Assembly: GCA_034687125.1 (NCBI GenBank)
Contig: JAQGBZ010000281.1
Coordinates: 1 to 64,000, forward strand
Length of the DNA stretch: 64,000 nucleotides
Reading direction: 5' to 3'
From: Neelides folsomi
Taxonomy: Eukaryota; Arthropoda; Collembola; Neelipleona; Neelidae
The position numbers and the translations under genes were made by a program. The notes beneath the pieces are model-generated. The model had not been told where the DNA came from. It saw only the letters and a program-made list of their open reading frames with translations, and made no database searches. Positions 12,390 to 25,000 of this stretch are shown here, piece after piece. The first letter of the stretch is position 1; the number at the start of each line of letters is the position of its first letter.

Positions 12390-12952
12390 AGGGAGGGTCA
12401 TAAGTATCTTTCTTTTTTTTAATCAGCTCGTATCTCTTTTAATCTTTAATCAACTTTTCTAACATTTGGCAATGGTAATGCTTATATATTTTATAATATA
12501 TTCAGTAATATTATTTTGTCGCTTGAGCTTCATCAGCTTCGAGGCAGCGTTGCAAACGCAAACAAACGACATCTTCACATCCACGTTTGCCCATAGTAAC
12601 CTGAACTTCTGCAAACGCTTCGACTATTCCAGCCTGATTTCATCAAGTATTGATGGAATCTTGGCGTAAACCTTGCTTTTGATAAAACCCCATAAAAAGA
12701 AGTCCAAGAGAGCGAGATCTGGAGAGCGTGGAGGACATGGAAAAGCGCGTCGTCTGGCCCCGTCCTATTCATCGCGTTCCAAAGTTCGCGCTTTCTCAAA
12801 GAAAAGTAGCTGTCGTTTATTTATGCTTTGACCAAATCAGTTTTTAGTTTGCTTCATTGAAGGTGGATATATTTAACATAAATCGCCGATGTTTAAAGAT
12901 TTTTATCTTTAATCACACTAAAATGGTTGCCCATTAAAAAAAAGAAAGATAC
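12390..12952 (-). mobile_element. mariner-like element remnant
   Basis: Inverted repeats GTATCTTTCTTTTTTTTAA (12404-12422) and its exact reverse complement (12934-12952) enclose a minus-strand transposase remnant. The left side extends to a TACAGGGAGGGTC end at about 12388, typical of a TA-targeting mariner-type terminus. The right side loses similarity just outside the repeat, so that terminus is truncated or mutated. A block of about 35 bp around CTTTCTCAAAGAAAAGT, near 12790-12830, is shared with the MITE at 44650-45032. Confidence 0.75.
12520..12860 (-). pseudogene. mariner-like transposase C-terminal pseudogene
   Basis: On the minus strand one frame gives PPRSPDLALLDFFLWGFIKS then KVYAKIPSILDEIRLE and a stop; PPRSPDL...LDFFLWG is the segment around the third catalytic acidic residue in many arthropod mariner-like transposases. 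After a frame change it continues toward RLQRCLEADEAQATK, resembling the usual RRCxxCIExGG-type end. A stop just before the block (RDE then stop) and the frameshift show that it is dead. The N-terminal DNA-binding half is missing. Confidence 0.75.
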
Positions 12953-12960
12953 ATATAGAA

Positions 12961-15900
12961 TTTAGGAAAACTAAAAGTATAAAATTTGGTGATTAGTGAT
13001 TTCCCGGGAGGTTTCAATTTGTTCCGGATTATTCGCTCTCACTTTTTCCTCTCTTCTGCATTTAGGAAATTTGGACGAATCGTGTGGGTTTGGGGAGGGC
13101 AAAGACGCCGCTGGAGATGATTCATTAAAAAAGAGTGAAAAAAGGTTCAGTGTGGTCTTCAGAGTTTCTTCTTTTAATTTTACTCAATTTCCCTCTATCA
13201 TGGGAGCAAATGGTGGTTTGAAACGCGTGGATCATTCCGCCCATGTTATACTTATATTTTATGTATTATATACAGATCCATTGATGAACCTTAATGTCCC
13301 AAATCCCTTCAAGTTCCCTTAAAAACTTAAAGGCGGAAGCGGAATCTTTTGACTTGTTTTCATGCACAGGAACGAATCTCCACTTTTGTTCTTTTTCTTT
13401 CTTCCTCCGCACCGACAATTTCTCGCCTTTTCTGACAACAATGAAAGGAACAAACACTTGGGATAAGAAATGATCTATAGGGTAAACATCTTTTCACTTT
13501 CTTTTGGTAAACATATTTAAAACATAAAACGCCTTCCAAACATAAAAGTTCATAAAACGCCTTTAAAACATACAAAAACCGACATAAACAAACCAATCTG
13601 AATTTAAGGTTCCTGAAATGAATGAAAATAAATTCACATTTTTAAGATTTTGATCTTAAAAATGTGAATAAATGGGTTGATAAAAATAGTTAACGATTTG
13701 AGTCCAACGGTAAAATTGAGATAAAAGCGCATTGAATAATTTAACGGTTCCTTCACAAATTAGGGAAAGGTCTCAATTAAAAAAGATTACTGTGGAAGAG
13801 TTCTGACTTATTTAGATGTTCAGAATCTTACTGATATGGTACAATTACTATATAGAGATGTAGAGTATATTTATGTATGATACGAGTAAAGTATATGTAT
13901 GATATAAGAATTGTATTATCTTGACTGGAGATATTTTGTGAATAAATTTGTATCTAAATGGGTCAAGTGGAATGGGTAGCTAAATGGGGAGACCACCGAA
14001 GAAGATTTCCTCCCAAACTTCTTCTCGTTAATTAAACCCCTTGTTATCAATAAAGAAGAACGAGGTTCCGTTTAGGAGGATCTTAATATTATTATAATTC
14101 CCCTTTTATATTCACATTCGACCATTGTTGTAGATCGGTCAGATTCAACTTTAGAACCATTTTATACATCTTGGGATATAAATTGTGTTGGAATATAAAA
14201 ATGTATTCAATTCGAGTGGTTTTATATATCCAGAGATTCTCCACACAGTTTGTATGGGAGATACGTGAATTTAAACCAAGTAGGAGCTGTTTCACTTGTC
14301 TTGAACCAACATCATAAATTCAATCTTGCGGGACTCTGAAGAAGCCCAAAGATAAAATTCATTCAAAAAACATTCAAATGATATAAACCTTGTTTAAGAG
14401 TATTGTCCTTAGAGAGATACCAAATATAAAAATATACCAAGTATAAAGATATAGCAATTATAAAAATATACCATATATGAAGATATACAGTATATTTTAT
14501 GTACATATCTGTACAGTATTTATATTAATTGGACCCAGGTAGATGAAATGTATTGAGATAGATCTGTTGTATCTGTAGAAGGAGATATTTATAAAGAACT
14601 AAAAAAAGGGTAATGAAGGGAGTCGAAGGGAAGACGCGTGAATGGTAGATTTATGTCCGAGATGTAAATGTGAGTTAAATTGAGGAGAAAAGAGGTCAAT
14701 TCGCCAGTTGAATCCCCAACTTGGTTAATTATGCCAAGGGACCTGGACGAAAACAGGTTTTAGGCCAATGGACCTATTTTGTATGCAGGGCCAAGGGATC
14801 AAAATTGGAGCAGGAAAAAAAATAAACCCTTTTTCGAGGGATACCAAAACGGAGTTTTTATAAAGAAAACCCAGTTCAGTTTTTCTTAAAATTTCTTATC
14901 CTTTTCTTATTTTACTTCTTTTTCTTCTTTCTTTATTTTACATTTAATAGTTACAATATTAATATTTACATTTTTAATCCTTATACATTATTAATATTTT
15001 TATAAAATTAAATATTCAGATTATTTTATATTGCATGAATTTAAAGTGGATTTATTAAATATGTGAAACTAGGAACTAGAAGAACTATATAACTAATATT
15101 TAGTATAATTCGGTATTGATATATTTACGATTTTCTTAAATATTTTGTCCGAACTTTTTAATTGGCCTAATGAGGGAAAAGCCGTAAAAGAAGTTTGGGT
15201 GTAATTTTGATAAAAGTGGAAATAATGATAAGAAAGGGATGGAACTTTTTATCTTTTTTTATCTTCTAGTGAGATGATGGTGAAGAAGCTGTTTGAAATA
15301 ATCTCAATTTTATCCCGCTTTGGCTCCTTCATAATCTCTTCAAAATTCTCCCCTGTCTCCGATCTATTTACCTATATTTATATATTAAACATTTTGGTTC
15401 ACTTTATTCCTACATAATATGGACAGGTATTTATGATATTCACCCAAATATATTTACCAGTTTCATTGTCGATCCTATACATTCATTTTAAGATTCCTGA
15501 AAAGTTTCATATATTAGGAATTTCTTTAAATTTTCATATTATATGTAATACATATGAAAATATTTTGTAGTTACTAATGTATGTAATTTATGTATGAATG
15601 TATAAGTGTGTATGGTATTATATGATATTTTTGAGATGAATTTTGGATGTAAGTTATAAAGTGAAATAAAAAGTACTTTTTGTGTTTTGATGTTGAGGGA
15701 TGCAGCGAGACGAAAGTGATTCATCTTTCCCTCTCGGGGGTTGATTAGGATGGGAAGAGTCCGGGAGCCACTACAACAACCCCGATCAACTCGGAAGGTA
15801 ATTGAAGGGACCTCAAGGGACCTCAAAAGACCCTCGAGCTAAATCCTAATTATCCTACAGAGAATCAGACCCAAATCCTCCATTATCTCAATATGTCCAA

Positions 15901-18900
15901 GCTTCTTTTATAAGAAACTTCAGGAAGCAACTGAAGAAGCTGAAGCAGAAGAAGGAATGAAAAGAATAATCAACTGATTTATGAACTTTCCCATTCATTC
16001 AACCGCAGGTCCAAAGGATTTTAATAATTGATTTACAACATAAATCTACCTTTAATTAAACCAAACCCAAACCGCCCATTTTACACTTCAACTCAATTTT
16101 ACTCAAAATTGTTCAAGATCTTATCTTTAATTGATAAATGGTTCGATCATGATTTATTCCCTCGTATTAATCATCTCAATCAATTTCACTGTCTTTATCC
16201 AAAAATTAAAAACCAACTGTTAAATCTCAGATTTATTTAATCATTAAGATTAAGTTCATGGATGGTTAAATAAATGTCAAGCATAAAAGTGGAAAAGCCT
16301 CAAGAATTTTTATTTGGTTTTAAATTCCAACTTTCTTTGTATTCCGACTCTCCCTCATTGCGGTTTCACCATTACTTAACTCATTCATGCACCGTCCCAC
16401 TAAAAAACTAAAGTTAGTTAATTATTAATTGTAAAGTTTTTAATATGGTAAGGTTAATATCTGTAGTTAAAATGTTAAGTTAAACTGTTAATACAGTAGT
16501 TAAAATATTAAAAGCACAGATCAAATCATTATGATTTTATGAAGACATCAAAAAGCTCATGGTTTTCTTCTCCAATTGCAATAAAAGTTTTATAAAGAAT
16601 CATTTGGTTTTTACGACCAAAAAGATTTAAATTGCTCAATTGTCGATTGTGAAGTGAATTGAATATCCAAATGGGCAAAAACGCCTGAACTTTGTATGAA
16701 AATCAATAGGGTTTGAATAATGTAAAAATGAGTGTAAAAAACGGGCTGCTGCCGGACTGGCGTTTGCCCCTTTGGTTCAACGGGTTTTGGTTCAATGAGT
16801 TAATGAAATAAAAACCAGAGCTATTGGAGTCCATAAAAATGTGTAATGGAAATATAATTGAGGCCCATCCTGGAAAAGTGCCATTGTCGGAGAGCTGGAA
16901 ATCTCCCTTCTTATAAGTATTTTCTATAAGACTTTGTTAAGACTTTCTTTAGACTTAATGGAGAGATTCCCCAACCACCTGTTGGAGTCGCCCAACTGTC
17001 GAAGAAGATTTAAAAAAATCCCCTCCACCCGTCGCGTGCCTCCAAATTACATTTTAATTCACACTCTCACTCTCAAGACGAATGTTAAATTGGGTCATAT
17101 CACTTCATCTCTCATGCGATGAGTCGCCAAAGTGGAACTCATATATATTACAAACTTTATATATAAGTACAACTTCGTATATATGTATATTTATATTACA
17201 ATCTCACTCAATTCCCCTTCAATTCCACTTCAATTCCCGCCCTTAAAAATATCAAACCGACTTCAATTACCTCACCGTCTGCTCAGAAATGGAAAGTGAA
17301 AAACGACATACCTATACAAGATATATAATATATTATAATATGTATGTATTTCTTAAACACTTGAACCTAATCTACATATATAATGGTATAAAATGAACTA
17401 AATACATGTGATCTTATGGTAAGTTATGTAATAAGATTAAAACTTTCAAATATCCCTCGCGTGTCTTTAAGTCTCTTCAGTCTTCAGTTTATGCTGTGTT
17501 GATGACGTCACAGGCCGCATCGCATGTTCGAAAACAACTTGAGAAAATTCAATATATAATTTAACTCATTATCGAAATTATTTAACTTTTATTACGAAAT
17601 CCTTTTATCGTTATTTCAGTATTTTGATGCTTTTATTATATTATATTTGAAATTGTTGATGAAATTAATAATAAATATTATATAACTTATGATTAAAATT
17701 ACAGATTAGAATTAACTTTAATTTTATATTCATATAAAGTTCTGTAGATTGTCTTATAATGTCCATGAGTGTAATAAAATTTCCTTCTGAGTTTTGAGAG
17801 AAAATTGGTAATGAGAGAATAATAAGTAATTTGTTTTTTCACACTTTTTGGGTAAGAAGAAGTCTGAGGAGTTGGAAGGGTCCGGGCGTAATTAAGTAAA
17901 TTAAGGTCCCACAGGTTGTAGAAGTTTGAGAACAAAACGAAGCTGTGGAAAACTCTTTCTTGGTTGGAAGCTGAAAAAGAAGCCATGTATGTAATAAAAA
18001 GATGGTCTTAGAAAAAGGGGGAAGTTGTGGAAGATCCCAAAGATCCTTCACATAAGAACTAGAACATTCCTCATTGTACGAGTCCCAAAAGGTGTGGTGT
18101 TTTTTCCCTTCATTGTTCAAGTGTGAGTTGGTTGGACAGGTCAAGTCTTCCTTCTTCGATTATGCCTAATTTAATCCTACCCTTCCCCTTCCTTTCTAAC
18201 CTAACCTAACTCTCACAAATGCTCTGCTCTTAAATGCTCTGCCACATAAATGAACATTTCACTTTTATCAGAGACCTTATTAAATTCATTAAATTATACC
18301 TCAGGTCAATGGAAAATCTTTAGCTACAAGTGTTAAAATTATTGTAAAAAAGGAAAGGAAAATGTATAAAAAACCTTGAAAATATTGAATTAAAAATATA
18401 AAATTTTAGTAATTTAATATAAGAACCCTTAAAGTCTTTTCCTTTTGCACTTGACATTTGTAAAGAGTTTAAGATTGTGAAAGGGTCCTTGAGTTTGTAT
18501 TGGTCTTTTCTGTAATTTCTCTCTGTGTTGGTAAAAGAGAATGGCGGGAGAAGGAGTGATTTATGAACCTTTTTCTTCCTTCACTATGAACATAATTGCT
18601 CGTATTCTTCCACTTCCTCTTCCCCGTCTCATCAACTCAATTAGGAGAATTATACAGGTGAACTCAAATACATGTGAAACATACAAAATCCCATGTACAA
18701 TATAACATACGACAAATTCATACAAAACCATACATAAATACAGAAAGATATACATTTATATATACAAGATGTATATGACTAGATGAAATATTCTGCTTAA
18801 GTTATTGTATATAAAATATAAGAAATTGTATGAGAAATATTGAAATATATGAGATATAAAATTTTGTATGACTTATATGGACGGTGTATGGGATATGTAA

Positions 18901-20101
18901 GAAGTTGGATTTTTAAATGTATGGTTGAAGTTAAGGGAGGGGTGAAGGGGGTAAAAAACAAACAAAGGTCAGAAATTATGATGTGTCTCATGTGAAATTA
19001 CAAGGCTTCCTCTTCCCGTCCTTCGCCCCTTAATCTTCCCTTAATAAAGGCTAATCATCGTTTGTAATTCTTTCGCACCGTGTCGTACCTTTTCCAACAC
19101 AACAACCCTTTTTCTTCTTTTAACACCAACACAAAGGGACTAAAATCACACATAAATCTTTCAGCTTTATAACGAGACTTTTATAACTTTTATAAAACAC
19201 CTTTAATACACAATGTAATATTACAAAGGTGTTTCAAAAGTGCAATATAGTAAAATTATAAATTGTCAATTATTATTCTTAAAAAAATAATATTTATGAT
19301 AAAAAAATTAATTTTATTTATTTAAAAAATGAGATTTATTTATTGGAAAAATAATATTTTCTAATATAACAAAAATGTATATAAAATATTGAAGGATTAA
19401 AAAATATATTCGCGTCTATTCCTCACGGGCTAAAACCTCATTGGTTCATTCTACAAAAAAGACAGTCAGATATCGTTGGGGGCAAAAAACGCGTCGTTTG
19501 CCAAATCCGCTCAAGACAAACATCCCTTATGAACTACATGACTCGAACCACTTTACAGATATTTTATAAGGAAAGAACATTACGGTTAATGAGATGATTT
19601 AAGGAAAAAGGAAAGTTGCTTAGCTCGACGTTTTGTTCAACAATTAAAGTGACTTTCCTATCCTTAACATGGAAAATACATAGACAAATACAGGTAAATT
19701 ATCGGAATGATCACCTATCGTATAAACATAAGAACCAATAAAATTCATAAAATAAAATTGACAGAATCTATACAAAATTATATGTATATAAGATTATATA
19801 AAATCCATATATTATATAAGTCTACATATGTAATATTATATAAGATCTATAAAATGTTATGGGATCATTAATCTGAATAAAACATATAGGAAATCATATA
19901 TATAATTCTATAAAATTAATCGGTAGAGAATTGCACATAACATATTCATACAACTAATACGTAAATTACAGATTTAATGGATAAATGTACTTTATAGATT
20001 TAATCTCAAAATTGAGAGGTTTTTGACACTTTAGTAAATTAACTTTAATTAACATTGCAATTAGCCATTCCAATGTAATTAAAAAGTTAAAATATATTTT
20101 T
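12961..20101. other. AT-rich stretch with no convincing gene
   Basis: Seven kilobases with no recognisable coding exon. It contains the hairpin at 13632-13669, AT microsatellite-like stretches (near 14400-14520, 17140-17400 and 19790-19930) and a short inverted repeat around 19193-19232 (arms about 11 bp containing CACCTTT/AAAGGTG). Open frames here are short and of biased composition. Confidence 0.6.
13632..13669. repeat. Perfect 17-bp inverted repeat with 4-nt loop
   Basis: ATTCACATTTTTAAGAT, loop TTTG, then ATCTTAAAAATGTGAAT. There is no mismatch in the stem. No U-tract follows and it is too short for a typical animal pre-miRNA. Confidence 0.95.
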
Positions 20102-21040
20102 TCATACAATTGGCGTCCACTGCGTCCATCCTTGTCCATTTTCCCATCCATCTGTGGCCGGACCAGAAGTGAGGACTTGAGCCGCTGACACGATGTGACC
20201 CGACGGAGCTGCCAAGCTATGAGGATAATGTGGAGCGTATGCCACTGGCCCATGTCCTTCTGGTTTGGACCATCCGTGATCGATCACGACCGGAGCGGCG
20301 TGTTGGACATGTTCATGATGTTTGACAACGGATTCATGGGAGGGAATGACCCGATATTCAACCGTCTTGTGCGGAATGACCTTCACTTGCTTGTGATCGT
20401 GATTGTGAATGATTTTCTCATGGACTTTTGTAAGATGGACATTGTGTTTGTTCAACTGGTGTTGGTGAACATTGTGACGATGGTGAGTGTGGACGTGATG
20501 ATTATGTTTGTGGATATTGTGCTGATGGATGTGTTCACGAATGATCACCTTTGGTCCATGACTCACATGATGACCGGTGTAGTGGCTCCCATGGGACGGT
20601 CCATGTCCGTGACTGCTTACATGTCCTATGCTGTGACCGTGTCCATGACCGTGTCCATGACTGTGTCCATGACCGTGTCCGTGACCGTGTGAGCTTGAGA
20701 CGTAAACGGGGCTCCCGTGGTGACCATGGTATGATCCATGGCTTGGGCTATGGTGACTTGGGCTATGATGGTCGTGGTCGTCGTAGTCGCCGTGGCCGTG
20801 GGTCCAGGAAACTTTCCCGTATGGCACTTTGCTATAACTGTATTGCTAAATATTATAAAATTATTAAAATCGGATATTTATTAAATATATTAACACATAT
20901 TCCAAATTTGACCCATCAATGCACCTATACAGAAACTTTAATATTTAATAATATGAAAAATATTTTAAAAATACCCCGGCTGATACGTAACATATAGCGA
21001 ATCCAAAAAGGAACAGAACTCCTAATAATCTCGAACACAT
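20102..21040 (-). CDS. Secreted His-rich protein 1 (HNVH/DHGWS family)
   Basis: Two coding exons, 20975-21040 and 20102-20845, joined in phase 0 (CCGGG|GTATTT donor, ATATTTAG|CAATAC acceptor), give about 269 residues. Exon 1 is almost exactly a signal peptide (MCSRLLGVLFLFGFAICYVS), so the product should be secreted. The mature protein begins QYSYSKVPYGK, then has a His/Gly/Ser-rich region with many HGHG repeats, then a His core with HNIH, HNVH and HNVHLTKV words, then APVVIDHGWS and a C-terminal segment ending WTQWTPIV. It is paralogous to the gene at 25001-26180, which has the same core and order. The His density suggests Zn/Cu binding or a cuticle/extracellular matrix role; that is inference. 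I cannot name a described family. No AATAAA is obvious downstream; ATTAAA variants lie near 19973 and 19998 on the minus strand. Confidence 0.85.
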
Positions 21041-21616
21041 TTTTCTATTTAATTTAAATAAAACAAATTATAATTTATACTTAAGTTATTTAACAGTCAA
21101 AATTAAATTGATTGTATCTATTTTGTTGCTTTTGAATTTTGAGCAATGTTTTTAAAATCACTCACTTTCTCTTTCTCAATCAATTAAAAAAGATGTTTTT
21201 ATAACTAAAACAGTTCAAACTCCTTTACCTTGAAAATCCCAACTTTAATGAATGAAGAGCCGAATGGTCAACTACTCAAAATTTTACTTTAAATTCACTG
21301 TAAAAAGAGATAGATAAATTTTGAAAATGTTTTCCAATGTATGTAACTTTGTTGGTCAATATCTGAGATTGTTGAATGAGGGACGGAAGAGGGAAATGAG
21401 TCTCTTTAACTTGTATATATACGGAAGGTGGATTTTTGACACCCAGGCCAATTCCCAAACTCTCACTCCAAGTTCCCCTTGGGGGGAAAACGAAGTGAAT
21501 AAAACTAAGCGCGTGAATGAGACGAAAAAATGACCAAATCCACACATGGTTTTATGCATCAGGTGCCTTTGCTTTTACCATGTGCCAAACACATTCACTC
21601 AACTTCTTTCGTTTCC

Positions 21617-21716
21617 TATACAAATTATTATACAAATTCTTATACAAATTCATATACCGATTCTTATATAAATTCCTACACTGATTCCTATACAGATTCC
21701 TATATTGACTGTAATA
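21617..21716. repeat. 12-bp tandem repeat, CTATACAAATTC type
   Basis: About eight degenerate copies of a 12-bp unit (TATACAAATTCT / TATACAGATTCC). The plus-strand frame reads as repeated YTNS/YTDS, which follows from the repeat length being a multiple of three and is not evidence for a gene. Confidence 0.85.
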
Positions 21717-22264
21717 TACACTTTGTATAAAGAATTCCACACTATGATTCACTCCACCCAAAACGGGTTTTGATCCGTATGATTTTCACTATGTAGGTGA
21801 GTGTGGCATTATTTTCACAGATACACATTTCATATACAATATGCATACATATTTTCCTATCCTTGTGTACATGCGTGACACATACCACATACGTTGTCTG
21901 ATACTTTTATATTAAAGTTTTCTATGTAGTCCTGGGTCAATTGAATTGATGTGTGTAAACCTTTCGCTTCCTCAAATTAAAAGACTCTCAAAGGGAGTTA
22001 ATGCATTAAGCGACTCGAACACTTTGACTTTTAATTCCTTCGTGCTTCCTCGCCACGAGAACTTCTTATTATCATTCACACTCAAACACTCACTGCTTTA
22101 CATTTTTATAATTCGCAATTCCCAATAGCTGTTCTAATAACATTTTTGGGGTCCTCGATTCTATGTTATATATACATAAATGTACATAATTCATGTTACA
22201 TATATCAAATATAGGTTCTTTTTTACTTCCGCTCAGACTTTAAATGAGACGTCTTTGAATGAAT

Positions 22265-22370
22265 CCATATAAGAAATATATGTATGAAATGCATATGAGA
22301 AATATATACATACATTTATATGAGAAATATATACATACATTTATATGAAATGCATATATGAAGTGAATGT
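22265..22370. repeat. Direct repeats of ATGAGAAATATATACATACA
   Basis: Two adjacent near-perfect copies of a unit of about 24 bp beginning ATGAGAAATATATACATACA, flanked by AATGCATATG words on both sides. AT-rich simple sequence. Confidence 0.8.
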
Positions 22371-25000
22371 ATATAAGACGTGAAGTATTGGCCTATAATA
22401 ATAAAATAATAATCTTCATCATCATATTTAATGAAAAAAAAATGAAAATTGCGGAAATATGAGAAAGACAAATCATGAAGAATTTGACATCATAATTGCA
22501 CCTAGTTAAATAATGTGAAAAGAAGGCATTCTTTGTTTTTTTACATGTGGAAGTTGTTAATTTATCAAAGAATTAATTGAACATGTCAACGTCAAATTTA
22601 GGGGAAATTGTTGGGGTGGATATCCTATTGGGCTTTTAATTCATTTAAATTACTTCCAATTGCCTTTGGATTAAACTTCTTTTCTTCCGGATGGACTTTC
22701 TACAACAAATTCATTTGTTTACAACTTACTTAACTAACATTAACTTTAAATATCATCCTGTAGGAGTGAATTATGTTTTTTACATAATATGGTATAAGGT
22801 CATTTAAAATAAATAAAAAAGATGAATATGAATGAAATTATTTATTTAGTAAAAAAGCGCGTTTTAGGATTGGGTTAGATTTTATTTTAATTGGCAAAAC
22901 TTTCATTTTAATTTGGTATTTAAAAAATTGAACCAATTGGTTTAGAAGTTGATTTTTCCCCGAATAATTGAATATCGATATTCTTGAATCTAATTTTTAA
23001 ATTCCAATCTTCCTACATCTTCCTACAAATCCATCTTCCTACAAATCCAGTCGAATTTTAAGGAAATTAAAAGAGCAGAATTCTTATTACAATGTTATTT
23101 CATTCAAATTCTACATTATCAATTTACCTAATTCATATTTTTAATCTCCAATCTCCCTACTTTTAAAAGATTTAACCCCAATTAAAAATTAAAAAAATGA
23201 TTAAATTTCCAAATTAAAAGGGCTCTAGATAAACAAAGCAATGAAAATGGGAAGTTTGAGGTTGTGCATTTTTAGTTAAATTAATTATTCTTCTCTTTCA
23301 TTCTCAAGTTGCCACTTGTCAAAAGTTTAATTATAGTGACAATTTAATCGTAAGCATTTAATCGTCACACTTGTAAGTTAAGTAAAGCCATTAATAAAAT
23401 TACGTAAAAGGGAGGACACAATGAGGGAAATGTTTAGCAAATCGGCTGACATTTATTACAAAGGTTTTGGTGTCCGAACTCTGCATTTGCTGCATCTTAC
23501 ACTTCACTGTTATGAATATTAAATTAAAGGAAAGTTGTGTTCGCGAATTGTAAATTAAGGGCAGGTTGGACAGGGAAATTGGCCAATATTCCAATTGATG
23601 CACATCCTTCCGTTACAACTTCTTCTTTTTAACCCTTATTAAATGACTAATGGGAATAATAACAATATTTAATAGTGGAATTGGAATATTTAATAAGAAG
23701 ATTTAAATGGGGATATTAATATCAGAATATTTAATAAGAATATTTAATTTGGATATTTAATTGGAACATTTAAATTCTCAACATTGGATATGAAATATTT
23801 AATGTTGATCATAATTCAAAAATTTTTTTAAATCATAAAAAAAGAAGATGAATAACTTCGTGGGTTTGTTCATGTAATGATTTAGATCAGGAAGTGAAGA
23901 AATCAAAGTGAACGGGTTTTAAATCATCCCAATATAAATTAAAGGTGTTGCTTCTTCGCGTTGCTTCTGCTTTCATTCTTCTTATTATCTTGGCCTATGA
24001 CGAAATTTTATTGCATTCATTGGCTCTTCCTAAAAATGGGAAGATAATTGAATGGCGCTAATTATTGCAACTTCTGCTTCTTCAACTTTTTTTAATTGGC
24101 TTTTTTTTGTTCTTTGGTGGTTTGCAAATCTACTTTTGGCAAATCTACTTTTGGCAAGGAGACCAATTATGCCCAAAAATTCCAATGAGTTGATTCATTA
24201 TATGAATATATTTACGTGCACTATATGTCCATATATACAATACATATCCATATATACATACCTGTATATCAATTACCTTGTTACTGTATATCTTTACTTT
24301 TAAATGACAATATTGTTAATGTTATCTGAATAGTTGTCATTTAATAAAAGGTATTCCTAACTAGTTTATTTTGTTTATTGGGTCTGATAGAAAGTGAACT
24401 CGCTTTTTATGGCATAATAATGTCAGTTTAAAGCCATTGGACGATGAAGTTGAATTTTTTTGATTTACCATCAAACGACCTAATTATTACGAAATTTATC
24501 ATCAGTTCATCATTACATTTACAACCATGCTGAGTGCCAAGGACCGTCCATTTACATTCATTCATTATAAATACTGTCAACTCACATATTATTACAAACC
24601 TATTGACTCGTTTATTAGTATAAAAATTATAATTTATTTCTAAATAATTGTAAATTAAACAAATATGAAACCGCCATATCCAATCTAATATCACAGTTGT
24701 CTACAAAATTAAACAAACAAATATTAAATTATAATGCTTAAAATGTGCTTAAATATTGCGCTTAATGAAATTAATGAATAAATGAATAAACTTTTTACTT
24801 TGTATGAAAAAATATAGTTTCTTTATTTGGACTATTCCACATTCAGTCAGATATATAGTTATTACAGCAATCAAACAATTGTAAATCACAAATGAAGATT
24901 ACTCAATTTGATTAGGTAGATTTGACAAGTCTCAATGTCGGGAATTCCCGTAGCAATTCAAGCACATGTTGAAAGGAAGACGAATTCAACAATGTTGAAT

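Larger units (their letters stand above)
21041..25000. other. Spacer between the two His-rich genes
   Basis: Four kilobases, AT-rich, with two short tandem repeats (listed) and no third family member or other recognisable exon. A TTTTTATA motif at 21196-21203 (TATAAAAA on the minus strand) could belong to the promoter of the 20.1 kb gene, but the spacing to a plausible first exon is poor. Confidence 0.55.

Noticed and set aside
18195-18211. CCTAACCTAAC, resembling the arthropod TTAGG telomere repeat
   Set aside because: Only two to three units; too short to call an interstitial telomere. The same holds for TTAGGTTAGG near 43075-43102.
20195-20692. 165-residue plus-strand frame
   Set aside because: Antisense shadow of the His-rich gene caused by CAC/CAT codons reading as GTG/ATG.
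21530-21730. Repetitive YTNS/YTDS frame
   Set aside because: Product of a 12-bp AT-rich tandem repeat, not a gene.
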